A DNA stretch of 64,000 bases from Lachnospiraceae bacterium (GTDB lineage: Bacteria; Bacillota; Clostridia; Lachnospirales; Lachnospiraceae), in contig CAJTGD010000001.1 in NCBI GenBank assembly GCA_910575475.1, positions 239,357 to 303,356 on the forward strand, written 5' to 3'. Numbering within the stretch: position 1 is the first letter of the stretch; each line of letters opens with the position of its first letter. The notes below the pieces were generated by a model. It did not search any database, was not told the origin of the DNA, and was given only the letters and a program-made list of their open reading frames with translations. The translations under genes and the position numbers were made by a program. Below, in pieces: positions 44,618 through 54,170 of this stretch.

Positions 44618-45384
44618 TCAATTCCAATTTTCCGGAAGAATTTTAAGCTGGTAAATATCAAGTTTTGTCCTTTTAATTAATCTTTGAATCTCTATCCTCA
44701 AGTTTTCAGATTCTTTGGCAGACAATAATTTTTTAAGGGCATAAAACCTGGAAAACAAGTCTGTATCCCTTGGCAAAATATTGACGTCATCGTTTTTATC
44801 CCGAATGACTACTGAAGATGTCATCCCGCTGACCATTGAATTATGTGCACAATAATTACGAAGATTTCTCACTGCGTCAAGCCATGTATCCACTTGCTTC
44901 GTTGCTTCTTTTTTATATTTTTCCTTCGAATATGCATAGCATAAAACTTCCTTTCGCAAATCTCCCCGTAAATAAGAATACAGCATAGTAACCGTTCCAA
45001 AATCAAAATAAGCAAATGCTGCCCACACCCGAATACAGTTATCATGCCTGCTTCCAGATAAAATCCTGCATCCTGTGTTTTTATAGAGACAGCATTCGAT
45101 ACAGCACTTTTGAATCGAATCTCCACTTTATCACAATATAATTCCAGTATTGTCCTCAGTTCCACATCAAATTCATACAGTTGAAACAGCATATCCTGTT
45201 TCGGCTTACTTCCCAAATTTCCGACAAAAGACAATAAATACTTCCCATATCTACTTACACGAAAATATCCCGCATACTGTAAGTAATCGCGCATGCGTTT
45301 CTTCTGACGAAACACCACATATTTTTTTATAGATGTTATTTGCTCATCCAAATTAATTGGCAATTCATTATTAGGCAATTCCAT
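44618..45384 (-). pseudogene. Abi_2 (AbiD/AbiF-type) abortive infection gene, frameshifted and internally deleted
   Basis: From the ATG at 45384 (GAAGGGAG site) the frame encodes the N-terminal Abi_2 half: NLDEQITSIKKYVVFRQKKRMRDYLQYAGYFRVSRY, then FQLYEFDVELRTILELYCDKVEIRFKSAVSN and FYLEAG. The C-terminal half is in another frame: WAAFAYFDFGTVTMLYSYLRGDLRKEV, VDTWLDAVRNLRNYCAHNS with the HEPN-like R-N-x3-H motif, and DTDLFSRFYALKKLL. Full-length relatives have several tens of residues between the FYLE and WAAFAYFDFG blocks, missing here. So the gene suffered an internal deletion near 45,030 that also changed the frame. AbiF-type proteins act in phage defence; this one is probably dead. Confidence 0.85.
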
Positions 45385-45398
45385 TCTCCCTTCATGGT

Positions 45399-45481
45399 AA
45401 AAAAAAAGAATGGATATACCATTCTTAATCCCGCTAATGGAATATTTGGATTCGGGCATTACCCCCGTCTTCCTACGGTCT
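45399..45481 (-). ncRNA. Small RNA upstream of the Abi gene, resembling the abiF RNA motif
   Basis: On the minus strand, downstream of the promoter at 45488-45515, about 80 bases hold CCGT-AGGAAG-ACGG, then CGGG-GGTAATG-CCCG-like pairing, and end with GAATGG-TATAT-CCATTC followed by nine T's, a clean terminator 14 bases before the abi ATG. A conserved structured RNA (abiF motif) is known upstream of abiF genes in Firmicutes; position, size and terminator match, though I compared it from memory only. Abi_2 proteins have been linked to RNA-based toxin-antitoxin systems and to the origin of Cas13. Confidence 0.65.
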
Positions 45482-45487
45482 AAAATT

Positions 45488-45515
45488 ATTGTAGCACGTT
45501 TTTCATAAAAATCAA
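45488..45515 (-). promoter_or_regulatory. Promoter of the small RNA/abi unit
   Basis: TTGATT (45510-45515) and TACAAT (45488-45493), 16 bases apart, directly before the RNA. Confidence 0.6.
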
Positions 45516-45534
45516 GCATTTTTTATAGCTTTAC

Positions 45535-45657
45535 CCTCTTAAAATAGGATAAGCGCATCAATTTTTCACAAAAACCTATTGACTTTTTTCATCTATATAT
45601 AACAATTTTTTGCTGATTTTACATAATTAGATTAATGCGTTTATCCTACCTCTTAAA
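45535..45657. mobile_element. MITE-like element with 18-bp terminal inverted repeats and 9-bp target duplication
   Basis: The ends TAGGATAAGCGCATCAAT (45545-45562) and, inverted, TAGGATAAACGCATTAAT (45631-45648) match at 16 of 18 positions. The outer flanks are the identical 9 bases CCTCTTAAA (45535-45543 and 45649-45657), the mark of a transposition event. The 104-bp interior has no gene, is AT-rich, and contains TTGACT with a weak -10 pointing right. Confidence 0.7.
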
Positions 45658-45658
45658 T

Positions 45659-45704
45659 AAGCCTGTCTTGTCAGCTTAACGGTTACAGGCAGGCTTTCTT
45701 TTTT
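45659..45704 (+). terminator. Intrinsic terminator on the plus strand
   Basis: AAGCCTGTC pairs with GGCAGGCTT (one G-U) around a loop of about 20 bases, followed by TTCTTTTTT. No plus-strand gene precedes it nearby; it would end any transcript from the MITE-like element or readthrough from the AraC gene. Confidence 0.55.
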
Positions 45705-45748
45705 ATCAGTGATATACTAAGCTCCAGATGCATCGGCCGTGAGTGTCA

Positions 45749-46705
45749 CTACAGCAAATCCAGATACGCCGCCTCTTCCTCACTCATTTTCATCGACATG
45801 GCGTCAATATTGGCCTGCATCCGTTCCGCGCTGGACGTACTGACAACCGCCAGCGTATTCAGCTCCTGCCGGAAGATCCATGCCATGGCGATCTGAGACA
45901 CCGTACACTGCTTTTTCTCCGCCAGTTCCTCGCATCTGCGCAGCCGTTCAAAGTTATCCGCGCAGCCATACCCCTTCATGGCAAATTCATCCAGGATCTG
46001 GCCTGCTTTCTCGCGTTCCCCGCTCTTCACCCTTCCGGATAAAAACCCGTGGGACAAGCTGGAATAGGCGATCACCGGCATCCCCTGGCTCCGGTACCAC
46101 TCTCTGGCCGCCCCGTTGGAGGGACCGGAGATGGTCACGCAGCCGCCTCCCCAAAGATCCTGAACCTGCTCCGCCAGACTGAAATGCGGGCTGGATACGG
46201 TAAACGGGATCAGATGGTGCTCTTTGGCATATGCATTCGCCTCGGCAATCCTCTTGTGAGTCCAGTTGGATCCGCCGAAGGCGCCGATCTTGCCTTCCTC
46301 ATGCATGGCATTGAGGAGTTCCACGATCTCTCCCACAGGCACCTCCGGGTCGTCCCGGTGCAGCAGATAGATATCGATATGACCGGTCCGCAGGTATTCC
46401 GCGGATTCTGCAAAATCCTCCCGGATCTCCTTTTCATTGACCCGTTTTCTTCCGGACGGATCCGGATGGGCGCATTTGGAGAGGATCACGACCTGATCCC
46501 GCAGCCCCCGCTCTTCCACCCATTTTCCAAGCGACTGCTCCGCCTTCCCATATACCCTCGCTGAATCAAATGTATTGATCCCAAGGGCATACATGGCATC
46601 CAGCAGTTCGTTCCCGTCCCCGCCCTGCATAAACGGCGGTGCGGCGGTTCCGTATAAAATGCGGGAGACCTTGTTCTTTACATAAGGAATTTCTACATAT
46701 TTCAC
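45749..46705 (-). CDS. Aldo/keto reductase
   Basis: 318 residues, GTG start behind AAAGGAG. The catalytic tetrad is visible: D and Y in NTFDSARVYGKAE, K in VVILSKCAHPD and H in IDIYLLHRDDP. The beta-barrel end has a SNWTHKRIAEAN segment and an ISGPSNGAAREW part. Closest to YghZ/YhdN-like oxidoreductases that reduce sugar or aldehyde substrates with NADPH. It lies after trpA on the same strand with a 138-base gap and is probably a separate unit. Confidence 0.9.
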   Translation of the reverse strand: MKYVEIPYVKNKVSRILYGTAAPPFMQGGDGNELLDAMYALGINTFDSARVYGKAEQSLGKWVEERGLRDQVVILSKCAHPDPSGRKRVNEKEIREDFAESAEYLRTGHIDIYLLHRDDPEVPVGEIVELLNAMHEEGKIGAFGGSNWTHKRIAEANAYAKEHHLIPFTVSSPHFSLAEQVQDLWGGGCVTISGPSNGAAREWYRSQGMPVIAYSSLSHGFLSGRVKSGEREKAGQILDEFAMKGYGCADNFERLRRCEELAEKKQCTVSQIAMAWIFRQELNTLAVVSTSSAERMQANIDAMSMKMSEEEAAYLDLL

Positions 46706-46843
46706 AACAGCACTCCTTTCAACGCCCCCTGCTTGATACAGCGGATCCTATATCCGGACACTCTGAATCTATCCTGGAATAAAGAACTGTACATCGGAAA
46801 AAATATCCTGCGCAATCTGTTCCGGTTATTTTCCTGCAGTTCC

Positions 46844-47626
46844 TTACCGCCCTGCCTGTAAGCAGGAAGCTTTCATCGTTCTCACATATTCTGCTACATA
46901 AGGCACGCAGTCCTTCCCATACTGTGCTACGATCTTTACGATCGCACTTCCTACGATTGCCCCGTCGGACACCTCCGCCATCTTCCGGGCCTGCTCCGGA
47001 GTGGAAATGCCAAATCCCACCGCGCAGGGAACCTTTGTGGTCTCTCTCACCAGCTTTACCATCCCGGCGATGTCGGTCTTGATCTCGCTACGCACTCCCG
47101 TCACGCCCAGAGAGGACACGCAGTAAATATATCCCTTCGCTTCCCCGGCGATCATCCGGATCCGTTCCTTTGAAGTGGGCGCGATCAGGGAAATGATATC
47201 CACGCCGTATTCTTCACAGACTTCCGAAAGCTCTCCCTTCTCCTCAAAGGGCATATCCGGCACAATGATGCCGTCGACCCCGCACTCCCTGCAGCGCTTC
47301 ATAAACCGCTCTTTTCCGTAGGTATAAATGGGATTCAGATAGGTGAGAAATACCATGGGCGCCGTCACCCTCTGTCTTGCCCGCTTTACCATATCGAACA
47401 GCTTATCCGTGGTGCACCCTGCCGAAAGGGCGCGTTCATTTGCCTCCTGGATCACCACGCCCTCTGCGATGGGGTCTGAAAATGGGATTCCGATCTCGAT
47501 CAGATCTGCTCCTGCCTCCTCCATAGCATACAAAAGCTTCTCTGTAATGTCAAGTGTGGGATCCCCGCCCGTCACAAACGGAATAAATGCCTTTTGACCC
47601 TGAAATGCGTTTTCAATCCTACTCAT
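46844..47626 (-). CDS. trpA: Tryptophan synthase alpha chain
   Basis: 260 residues, normal length. It cleaves indole-3-glycerol phosphate to indole and glyceraldehyde-3-phosphate. Seen: [13 protein letters not shown], then [17 protein letters not shown] with the catalytic Glu in the first strand, a [13 protein letters not shown] segment with the catalytic Asp, and [11 protein letters not shown] near residue 175. It overlaps the trpB stop by eight bases, ensuring equal synthesis of the two subunits, and is the last trp gene. Confidence 0.97.
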   Translation of the reverse strand: MSRIENAFQGQKAFIPFVTGGDPTLDITEKLLYAMEEAGADLIEIGIPFSDPIAEGVVIQEANERALSAGCTTDKLFDMVKRARQRVTAPMVFLTYLNPIYTYGKERFMKRCRECGVDGIIVPDMPFEEKGELSEVCEEYGVDIISLIAPTSKERIRMIAGEAKGYIYCVSSLGVTGVRSEIKTDIAGMVKLVRETTKVPCAVGFGISTPEQARKMAEVSDGAIVGSAIVKIVAQYGKDCVPYVAEYVRTMKASCLQAGR

Positions 47627-48821
47627 AAATCTCTACCCCCCTGTATCTTGCAATTGCCGCCACATCCTTGTCCCCCCGGCCGGACAGGTTGATGACGATG
47701 ATCTGATTCTTTCCCATCGTGGGCGCCAGCTTCATGGCATGGGCCACCGCGTGGGCGCTCTCCACCGCCGGGATGATGCCTTCTGTCCGGGACAGGTATT
47801 CAAATGCCCGCACCGCCTCCTCGTCCGTCACCGGAACATATTCGGCCCGCTTCGTCTCAGCCAGCCTTGCGTGCTCCGGCCCGATCCCCGGATAGTCCAG
47901 CCCTGCGGAAATGGAATAAACCGGGGCGATCTGTCCGTATTCGTCCTGGCAGAAAATGGATTTCATGCCGTGAAATACTCCTGTGCTCCCTTTCGCGATG
48001 GCTGCCGCATGTTTCTCTGTATCAATGCCCAGTCCCGCCGCCTCGCATCCGATCAGCCGCACCTGGGGATATTGGATAAATTCATAAAATGCCCCCATGG
48101 CATTGCTCCCGCCTCCCACGCAGGCAAGCACCGCATCCGGGAGCTTTCCCTCCCGCTCTGCAAGCTGCTCTTTGATCTCTTCCCCGATGATCTTCTGGAA
48201 GTCCCGCACGATCATAGGAAATGGATGAGGCCCCATCACGGAACCCAGCACATAGAGGGTATCATCCATCCGCTTCGTCCACTCCCGCATGGTCTCGTTG
48301 ACCGCGTCCTTCAAGGTCTGGGTACCGCTGGTCACTGCATGCACCTTTGCCCCCAAAAGCTCCATCCGGTATACGTTCAATGCCTGCCGGTCGGTGTCTT
48401 CCTTTCCCATAAAGATCTCACATTCCATATCCATCAGAGCCGCCGCCGTGGCTGTAGCCACTCCATGCTGGCCGGCCCCTGTCTCCGCGATCACCCTGGT
48501 CTTTCCCATCTTTTTTGCCAGAAGCACCTGGCCCAGGACGTTGTTGATCTTGTGGGAGCCGGTATGGTTTAAGTCCTCCCGCTTGATGTAGATCTTCGCA
48601 CCTCCCAGATCCCTTGTCATTTTTTCCGCATAATAGAGCAATGACGGGCGCCCCGCGTAGTTCTTCATCAGATCATCCAGCTCCTTGATAAACTCCGGGT
48701 CATGACTATATTTCTCATAGGCCGCTTCCAGCTCATGGACCGCATTCATCAGTGTTTCCGGGATATATTGACCGCCGTACTGACCGTATCTTCCTTTCTG
48801 ATTTGCTTCACTGCTGCTCAT
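47619..48821 (-). CDS. trpB: Tryptophan synthase beta chain
   Basis: 400 residues from the ATG at 48821 (GAGAGG site); an ATG eight codons upstream is possible but overlaps trpF more. The PLP lysine is in [10 protein letters not shown] and the phosphate-binding loop in VGGGSNAMG. It condenses indole with serine in complex with TrpA. The start overlaps the trpF stop by 14 bases. Confidence 0.97.
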   Translation of the reverse strand: MSSSEANQKGRYGQYGGQYIPETLMNAVHELEAAYEKYSHDPEFIKELDDLMKNYAGRPSLLYYAEKMTRDLGGAKIYIKREDLNHTGSHKINNVLGQVLLAKKMGKTRVIAETGAGQHGVATATAAALMDMECEIFMGKEDTDRQALNVYRMELLGAKVHAVTSGTQTLKDAVNETMREWTKRMDDTLYVLGSVMGPHPFPMIVRDFQKIIGEEIKEQLAEREGKLPDAVLACVGGGSNAMGAFYEFIQYPQVRLIGCEAAGLGIDTEKHAAAIAKGSTGVFHGMKSIFCQDEYGQIAPVYSISAGLDYPGIGPEHARLAETKRAEYVPVTDEEAVRAFEYLSRTEGIIPAVESAHAVAHAMKLAPTMGKNQIIVINLSGRGDKDVAAIARYRGVEIYE

Positions 48822-49458
48822 ATTTGAATCCTCTCTCTCCTGCATATTTTTCCAATCTCACGGCTCTCATAAAGCGCCGCACCTTCTCCTCATCCTTCCT
48901 TCCGTCCGTTTCCACAGAACTGCTCACATCCACAGCCCATGGGCGGCAGGTTTTCAGGGCTTCTGCAATATTTTCTGCATTCAGTCCGCCGGCCAGGAAG
49001 AAGGGCTTCTCCAGCTCCGGGATCATCTCCCAGCAAAAACACTCTCCGCTGCCTCCGTATTCCCCTGCCTTGTAAGCATCCAGAAGCAGATATTCACAGG
49101 GTAGCTTCTCCGCCTGCAGGATATCCTCCCGGCTTCTCACCCGGACGGCCTTTATGACCGGCTTCCCTGTCCTGTCCTTGATCCACCGGATCTCCTCCCC
49201 GTCCTCGTCCCCGTGAAGCTGTATATAATCCAGTACGCCGCTCTCCGCCAGTCCGGCGATCCGCTCCGGATCCTCATTGACAAAGACCCCCACGCTCCGG
49301 ATCTCCGGCAGCAGTTCCTTTTTCATCTCCGCAGCCTGCTCCGGCGTGATCCGCCGCTTGCTCCCCGCAAATACAAATCCGGCAAAATCCGGTTTCTGAC
49401 GGTTCACCATAAGGATGTCCTCCATCGTTTTTAGCCCGCAGATCTTAATCTTGACCAT
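48808..49458 (-). CDS. trpF: Phosphoribosylanthranilate isomerase
   Basis: 216 residues from the ATG at 49458, chosen because the family starts VKIKICGLK with the catalytic Cys there; longer in-frame starts run into the trpC end. [18 protein letters not shown] and an LDx[11 protein letters not shown] pair form the TIM-barrel phosphate site; Asp in the VDVSSSVE block is the other catalytic residue. It performs the Amadori rearrangement between TrpD and TrpC products. AAAGGA lies 11 bases ahead. Confidence 0.95.
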   Translation of the reverse strand: MVKIKICGLKTMEDILMVNRQKPDFAGFVFAGSKRRITPEQAAEMKKELLPEIRSVGVFVNEDPERIAGLAESGVLDYIQLHGDEDGEEIRWIKDRTGKPVIKAVRVRSREDILQAEKLPCEYLLLDAYKAGEYGGSGECFCWEMIPELEKPFFLAGGLNAENIAEALKTCRPWAVDVSSSVETDGRKDEEKVRRFMRAVRLEKYAGERGFKYEQQ

Positions 49459-49498
49459 CAAATTTTTTCCTTTCTCACCTGCTGATTTTCTGACTGCC

Positions 49499-50326
49499 TC
49501 ACTTTCCATTCGGCTTCCCTCTTCCATCTCCCCGCAGCTCTGCCAGCATCGCCTTTTTATCCTCACACCGCATCAATGTCTCCCCGATCAGCACGGCCTG
49601 CACATTTCCCTGCCGCAGCCTTTCGATATCCTCCGCCGTGCGGATGCCGCTCTCTGCCACAAAAATGATCTCCTCCGGAACATGCTTCCGCAGATTCAGG
49701 CTGTTCTCCACATTCACTGTGAAGTCCTTCAGATTCCGGTTGTTCACCCCAAGGATCCTTGCCCCGCAGGACAGTGCCCGGCGGATCTCCTGCTCGTCGT
49801 GAGCTTCCACCAGCGCCGAAAGCCCCAGACTGTCCGCGATCTGAATATACTCCCTCAGCTGCTCCTCACTGAGGATTGCACAGATCAGAAGAACCGCGCC
49901 GGCCCCCAGCATCTTTGCCTCATAGATCTGATAAGCATCAACCGTAAAATCCTTCCGCAGCACTGGAATCCTCACCTTCCCGGCAATCTCCTCCAGATAC
50001 CGGTCCTGCCCGAGGAAATATTCCGGCTCCGTCAGACAGGAGATGGCGGCAGCCCCTGCCCGTTCATATTCTCTGGCAATCTCCAGATAAGGAAAATCCT
50101 CTGCAATCACGCCTTTGGAGGGTGACGCCTTTTTCACCTCGCAGATAAAAGAAATGTCCTTCCCGCATAGCGCCTTTTCCAATGGAAATTCAAAGCCGTT
50201 TTTTCCGCTTTCCCGTTCAGCCGCCGCTTTTTCTTCCGCGGCCTTCCTGATCGTTTCAAACGGTATTTTTTTCTTCTGTTCCGCAACGCGTTTTTTTGCG
50301 GACTCTGCAATCTCATCTAAAATCAT
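49499..50326 (-). CDS. trpC: Indole-3-glycerol phosphate synthase
   Basis: 275 residues. FICEVKKASPSKGVIAEDF holds the substrate-binding lysine, then LTEPEYFLG, VLRKDFTVDAYQIYEAKMLGA and a GVNNRNLKDF block, followed by VAESGIRTAEDI. It closes the ring of carboxyphenylaminodeoxyribulose phosphate with loss of CO2. It is about 20 residues longer than many orthologues, due to the basic N-terminal helices. A 161-base gap without other features separates it from trpGD. Confidence 0.96.
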   Translation of the reverse strand: MILDEIAESAKKRVAEQKKKIPFETIRKAAEEKAAAERESGKNGFEFPLEKALCGKDISFICEVKKASPSKGVIAEDFPYLEIAREYERAGAAAISCLTEPEYFLGQDRYLEEIAGKVRIPVLRKDFTVDAYQIYEAKMLGAGAVLLICAILSEEQLREYIQIADSLGLSALVEAHDEQEIRRALSCGARILGVNNRNLKDFTVNVENSLNLRKHVPEEIIFVAESGIRTAEDIERLRQGNVQAVLIGETLMRCEDKKAMLAELRGDGRGKPNGK

Positions 50327-50487
50327 GATCTATTCCCTTTCCTGTACAAGCATATTTCCTAACCTGGATAAACCAGAAAAACACGATACGAGAATTTTGC
50401 CATTTTGTGCAAGAAATTGTTCGTAAGTGCCTAATATGGCTGTATGCATCATCTGATACTGTGCGGCAGATTGATCTATCGCTCGGT

Positions 50488-52095
50488 TTAAACCTCATAT
50501 TCCTTCGTTGCCGCCGCAAATTCTTCCAGCTTCGCCAATGCCTTCCCGCTGTCGATCAGCTCCGCGGCTTTTTGGATCCCCTCCGCCAGCGTGATGCCGT
50601 CGATTCCCAGATACAGGCTCATTCCCGCGTTCATCAGGATCACGTCCCGCTTCGCGCCCATTTCCTTTCCGGACAGGATATCCCTGGTGATCTGCGCGTT
50701 CTCCTCCGGATTTCCCCCGATCATCTCATCCAGGCTGCAGCGCCGCAGTCCGAACTGCTCCGGCGTGATGGTATACCGGGTAATCTCGCCGTACCGGATC
50801 TCGCACACGATAGTTTCTCCGGTCAGTGTGATCTCATCCAGCCCGTCTTCCCCGCACACGGCCACGCCCCGGACTACTCCCAGATTTCCCAGGACTCTTG
50901 CCAGAGGCTCTACCAGCTTTTTGTCATAGACACCTAATAGCTGCATAGTTGCCGCCGCCGGATTGGACAGAGGGCCGAGAATATTGAACACGGTGCGCAC
51001 CCCCAGTTCCCTGCGGACCGGAGCTGCATATTTCATGGACGAGTGGTACACCGGGGCGAACATAAAGCACATTCCCGTCCGGTTCAGGATCGTCTCATTC
51101 TGCTGCGCGTTCAGCGCCACATTCACTCCCAGACATTCCAGGACATCCGCCGCGCCGCTCTTGCTGGACACACTCCGGTTCCCATGCTTTGCCACCGGGA
51201 CTCCCCCTGCCGCCACCACAAATGCAGACGTGGTGGAGATATTGAAGGTTCCCACCTCGTCTCCGCCGGTTCCCACAATGTCGATGACCTCACGCTCCGG
51301 ATGGATCTTGACTCCCTTCTCCCGCATGACCTCCGCAAACGCGGTGATCTCCTCGATGCTCTCTCCCTGCATCCGAAGCGCCGTCAAAAATCCGCCCATC
51401 TGCGCCTGGGTCGCCGTGCCGTCCATCATCTCCTCCATCACCTGCTTTGCCGTGTCATAGCTTAAGTCTCTGCCTTCCAGTAATTCATAGATTGCTTCTT
51501 TAATCATGCTCTTTTCTTCCTTTCCGATTGTAATATTCAAAAAATTCTTCAAAATCTGAATTCCATTTTCTGTCAAAATGGATTCCGGGTGGAACTGCAG
51601 CCCATACACGGGAAAATCCTTGTGCTGTACTGCCATAACCTCTCCCTCCGGAGAGACCGCCGTGACGCGCAGTGTTTCCGGTACGGTCTCCGCTTTCGCC
51701 GCCAGGGAATGGTATCTTGCCGCGTCCATCTCCCTTCCCAATCCCGCGAACAGCTCGCAGTCCGCGGCAAGTGTGATCCGGCTCTTCTTTCCGTGCATCA
51801 GCTTTTCCGCCGGAGCGATCACCGCCCCATAGACCTCACAGATGGCCTGATGCCCCAGGCAGATGCCCAGGATCGGAATCTTCCCCTGAAATGCTTCCAC
51901 CGCCTGCTCGCAGATGCCCGCATCCTTCGGATACCCCGGCCCCGGCGACAATACGATGTGCGTTGGATTCATCTGCGCGATTTCCTCCACCGTGATCTTG
52001 TCATTTCTTGCCACGCGGATATCCGGCTGCAGTGTCCCCAGATATTGAACCAGATTGTACGTAAAGCTGTCATAATTATCGATCAGCAAAATCAT
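50488..52095 (-). CDS. trpGD: Fused anthranilate synthase amidotransferase and anthranilate phosphoribosyltransferase
   Basis: 535 residues from the ATG at 52095 (GGAGG site). Residues 1-190 are the glutamine amidotransferase: LLIDNYDSFTYNLVQYL, nucleophile Cys in GICLGHQAI, and the His-Glu pair in FHPES. A short linker with GKEEKS leads to residues 200-535, the phosphoribosyltransferase: DIVGTGGDEVGTFNISTT for PRPP, KHGNRSVSSKSGAADVLE and RRELGVRTVFNILGPLSNPA. The fusion is the arrangement known from enteric bacteria and some clostridia; it couples ammonia supply to TrpE with the next step. Confidence 0.96.
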   Translation of the reverse strand: MILLIDNYDSFTYNLVQYLGTLQPDIRVARNDKITVEEIAQMNPTHIVLSPGPGYPKDAGICEQAVEAFQGKIPILGICLGHQAICEVYGAVIAPAEKLMHGKKSRITLAADCELFAGLGREMDAARYHSLAAKAETVPETLRVTAVSPEGEVMAVQHKDFPVYGLQFHPESILTENGIQILKNFLNITIGKEEKSMIKEAIYELLEGRDLSYDTAKQVMEEMMDGTATQAQMGGFLTALRMQGESIEEITAFAEVMREKGVKIHPEREVIDIVGTGGDEVGTFNISTTSAFVVAAGGVPVAKHGNRSVSSKSGAADVLECLGVNVALNAQQNETILNRTGMCFMFAPVYHSSMKYAAPVRRELGVRTVFNILGPLSNPAAATMQLLGVYDKKLVEPLARVLGNLGVVRGVAVCGEDGLDEITLTGETIVCEIRYGEITRYTITPEQFGLRRCSLDEMIGGNPEENAQITRDILSGKEMGAKRDVILMNAGMSLYLGIDGITLAEGIQKAAELIDSGKALAKLEEFAAATKEYEV

Positions 52096-52155
52096 GTTTC
52101 CCCGCCTCCCTCTATTATCATCCAAATCAACTGCATTTTCGTAAGCTTAACTGCC

Positions 52156-53619
52156 CTATATTGCTGCTTCTCCGGCGCGTATGACCGCCTGGATCACAGC
52201 CGCCGCTTTATTTCCTGATTCCTCGTATTCCGTCTCCGGCACGCTGTCCGCCACGATCCCGCCTCCGGCCTGCACATAGACCACATCCTTTTTCCGGACC
52301 GCCATGCGGATCGCGATGCAGGTATCCATATTTCCCGTAAAATCAATATACCCGATGGCGCCTCCGTAAATTCCCCTCGGTTCCTGCTCCAGCTCTTCGA
52401 TGATCTGGCAGGCCCGGATCTTCGGCGCCCCGGACAGCGTCCCTGCCGGAAGCACGGCTTCGATGGCATCCAACGCGTCCCGCTCCCCGCGGATCTCCCC
52501 CTCAACCCGGGAACAGATATGCATGATCCGGGAATATTTGTGGATCATCTGGTACTCCGTCACCTCAACGGAGCCGAAGCGGCTGATCTTCCCCAGATCA
52601 TTGCGCCCCAGATCCACCAGCATGTTGTGCTCCGACAGCTCCTTCTCATCCCGCAGCAATTCCTCCGTCAATCGTCTGTCCTCTTCCTCCGTTTTTCCCC
52701 TTGGCCGGGAGCCTGCCACCGGAAATGTCATTAGCCTCCCTTTGTCCAGCCGCACCAGTGTCTCCGGGGAGGTACACATCAATTCCACGTTCTCCGTATG
52801 AAGATAGACCATGTAGGGTGACGGATTGGTGATCCGCAGAACACGGTATGCATTCAGCAGACTCTGTTTCATGGGACTTTGAAACTGCCGGGATATGACT
52901 GCCTGGAAAATGTAGCCGTTTCGGATGTATTCCCTGGTCCGCTCCACCTGCCTGCAATAGTCTTCCTTTTCTGTCGCACAGGTAAAACGGATCTCCTCCC
53001 TTTCAAAGCATTCTGCCTCCGGAAGCTCCTGCCGCATCAGGGCCGCCAGCTTTTCAAGCTCTGCGGATGCCTTTCCGTAATTTTCCAGCACCCGGTCGGT
53101 CTTCATATTTACGATCAGGATCAGCTTCTGTTTCAGATGGTCATACGCGATCACCTTGTCAAACAGCATCACATCATAATCTGCAAAATCCCCTTTCCTG
53201 ATGTCCAGCACCGGTTCCGCATACCCGATCATGGAGTAGGCAAAATATCCTGCGAATCCGCCGGTAAACGGCGGCAGCTCCGGAAGCGCCGGGGCTTTGT
53301 AATCCTTCAGGATATCCCGCAATACGTCCAGGGGGCGGTCGGTCTCTGTCCGACGTTTCCTTCCATTTTCCTCGATCACAACCAGGCCGGACTTCCGGCA
53401 GGTCACCCGCATCACCGGATCGCACCCCAGAAAGGAATATCTCCCCCAGTTTGCTCCGTTCTCCACACTTTCCAGCAGAAAATATCTGCTGCTCTTCTGT
53501 GCCAGCTTCCGTAGAATCGCAATGGGGGTAGTGCTGTCCCCGAACAATTCCCGGCTGATCGGAATTACGGAATATTTTTTTGCAAGCTTCATAATGGTAT
53601 CACTGTCTGGTCTCAGCAT
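52156..53619 (-). CDS. trpE: Anthranilate synthase component I
   Basis: 487 residues from the ATG at 53619 with AAGGA upstream; the longer frame extends into the T-box terminator and has no translation signals. The chorismate-binding domain shows MTFPVAGSRPRGKTEEED, DLGRNDLGK, LPAGTLSGAPKIRACQII and QAGGGIVADSVPETEYEE. An LLESVENGANWGRYSFLG block near residue 45 matches the tryptophan feedback site (LLES). First gene of the operon. Confidence 0.97.
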   Translation of the reverse strand: MLRPDSDTIMKLAKKYSVIPISRELFGDSTTPIAILRKLAQKSSRYFLLESVENGANWGRYSFLGCDPVMRVTCRKSGLVVIEENGRKRRTETDRPLDVLRDILKDYKAPALPELPPFTGGFAGYFAYSMIGYAEPVLDIRKGDFADYDVMLFDKVIAYDHLKQKLILIVNMKTDRVLENYGKASAELEKLAALMRQELPEAECFEREEIRFTCATEKEDYCRQVERTREYIRNGYIFQAVISRQFQSPMKQSLLNAYRVLRITNPSPYMVYLHTENVELMCTSPETLVRLDKGRLMTFPVAGSRPRGKTEEEDRRLTEELLRDEKELSEHNMLVDLGRNDLGKISRFGSVEVTEYQMIHKYSRIMHICSRVEGEIRGERDALDAIEAVLPAGTLSGAPKIRACQIIEELEQEPRGIYGGAIGYIDFTGNMDTCIAIRMAVRKKDVVYVQAGGGIVADSVPETEYEESGNKAAAVIQAVIRAGEAAI

Positions 53620-53721
53620 TCTATTATCCTTCCTTTCCTGAAAAGCTGCCGGCATGTCTTTCGAAGCCTTTTCTTCTGCAATGGAATCCATACCTGTCTG
53701 AGGAAATCCCATTTTTACAGC

Positions 53722-54080
53722 GAAAAAAAGTCCCTGTCTCACTGGAAATTACTTTCCAATGGGACAAGGACTGATCGTCAAAATCATTCACCCTGCGGTG
53801 CCACCCATATTGCCAATCCACCTCTTTCAAACCAAACAGAACAGACCGGCCGCTCTTTCATGTACTAACATACACTCCCTGCTGATAACGGATCGGGTTC
53901 CCCGTCAGCGTCTACTCTTTCCGGGTTCTATCTGGAAATTTCAAGCTGCCCTCACAAGTCCATTCGGTAAAGACTCTTGCTGCCATAATCCCACCGCCTA
54001 TGGCTCTCTGTAAACAAATATCCTTACTTACTCCTCTTGTTCATCGGTTTCAAGTGCTAAAGTATTAATTTGTTAATATG
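53722..54080 (-). promoter_or_regulatory. Tryptophan T-box leader
   Basis: Between the promoter and trpE on the minus strand. The T-box sequence GGGTGGCACCGCAGGG lies at 53791-53806. The specifier loop has GAA-TGG-ACT with the UGG codon at 53960-53962, matching tRNA-Trp. A terminator AGTCCTTGTCCCATTGG...AGGGACTTTTTTT spans 53722-53772. Uncharged tRNA-Trp should stabilise the antiterminator and let the operon be transcribed when tryptophan is scarce. Confidence 0.95.
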
Positions 54081-54086
54081 GTAAAC

Positions 54087-54115
54087 AGTATATGCGCCAT
54101 ATTGAAAAATGTCAA
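54087..54115 (-). promoter_or_regulatory. Promoter of the trp operon
   Basis: TTGACA (54110-54115) and TATACT (54087-54092) with 17 bases between; near-consensus. Confidence 0.9.
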
Positions 54116-54170
54116 GAAAAAATTTTATTTTTTTCGGCCGCATGTACAGGATGAAATTCCAGCCGTCCGA

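Noticed and set aside
45579..45704. Plus-strand small RNA gene from TTGACT to the terminator
   Set aside because: The -10 element is poor at every sensible spacing, and the promoter-like sequence is inside the MITE-like element; kept only as a note.
47739..48572. 277-codon plus-strand frame opposite trpB
   Set aside because: Antisense of a conserved enzyme; no family features.
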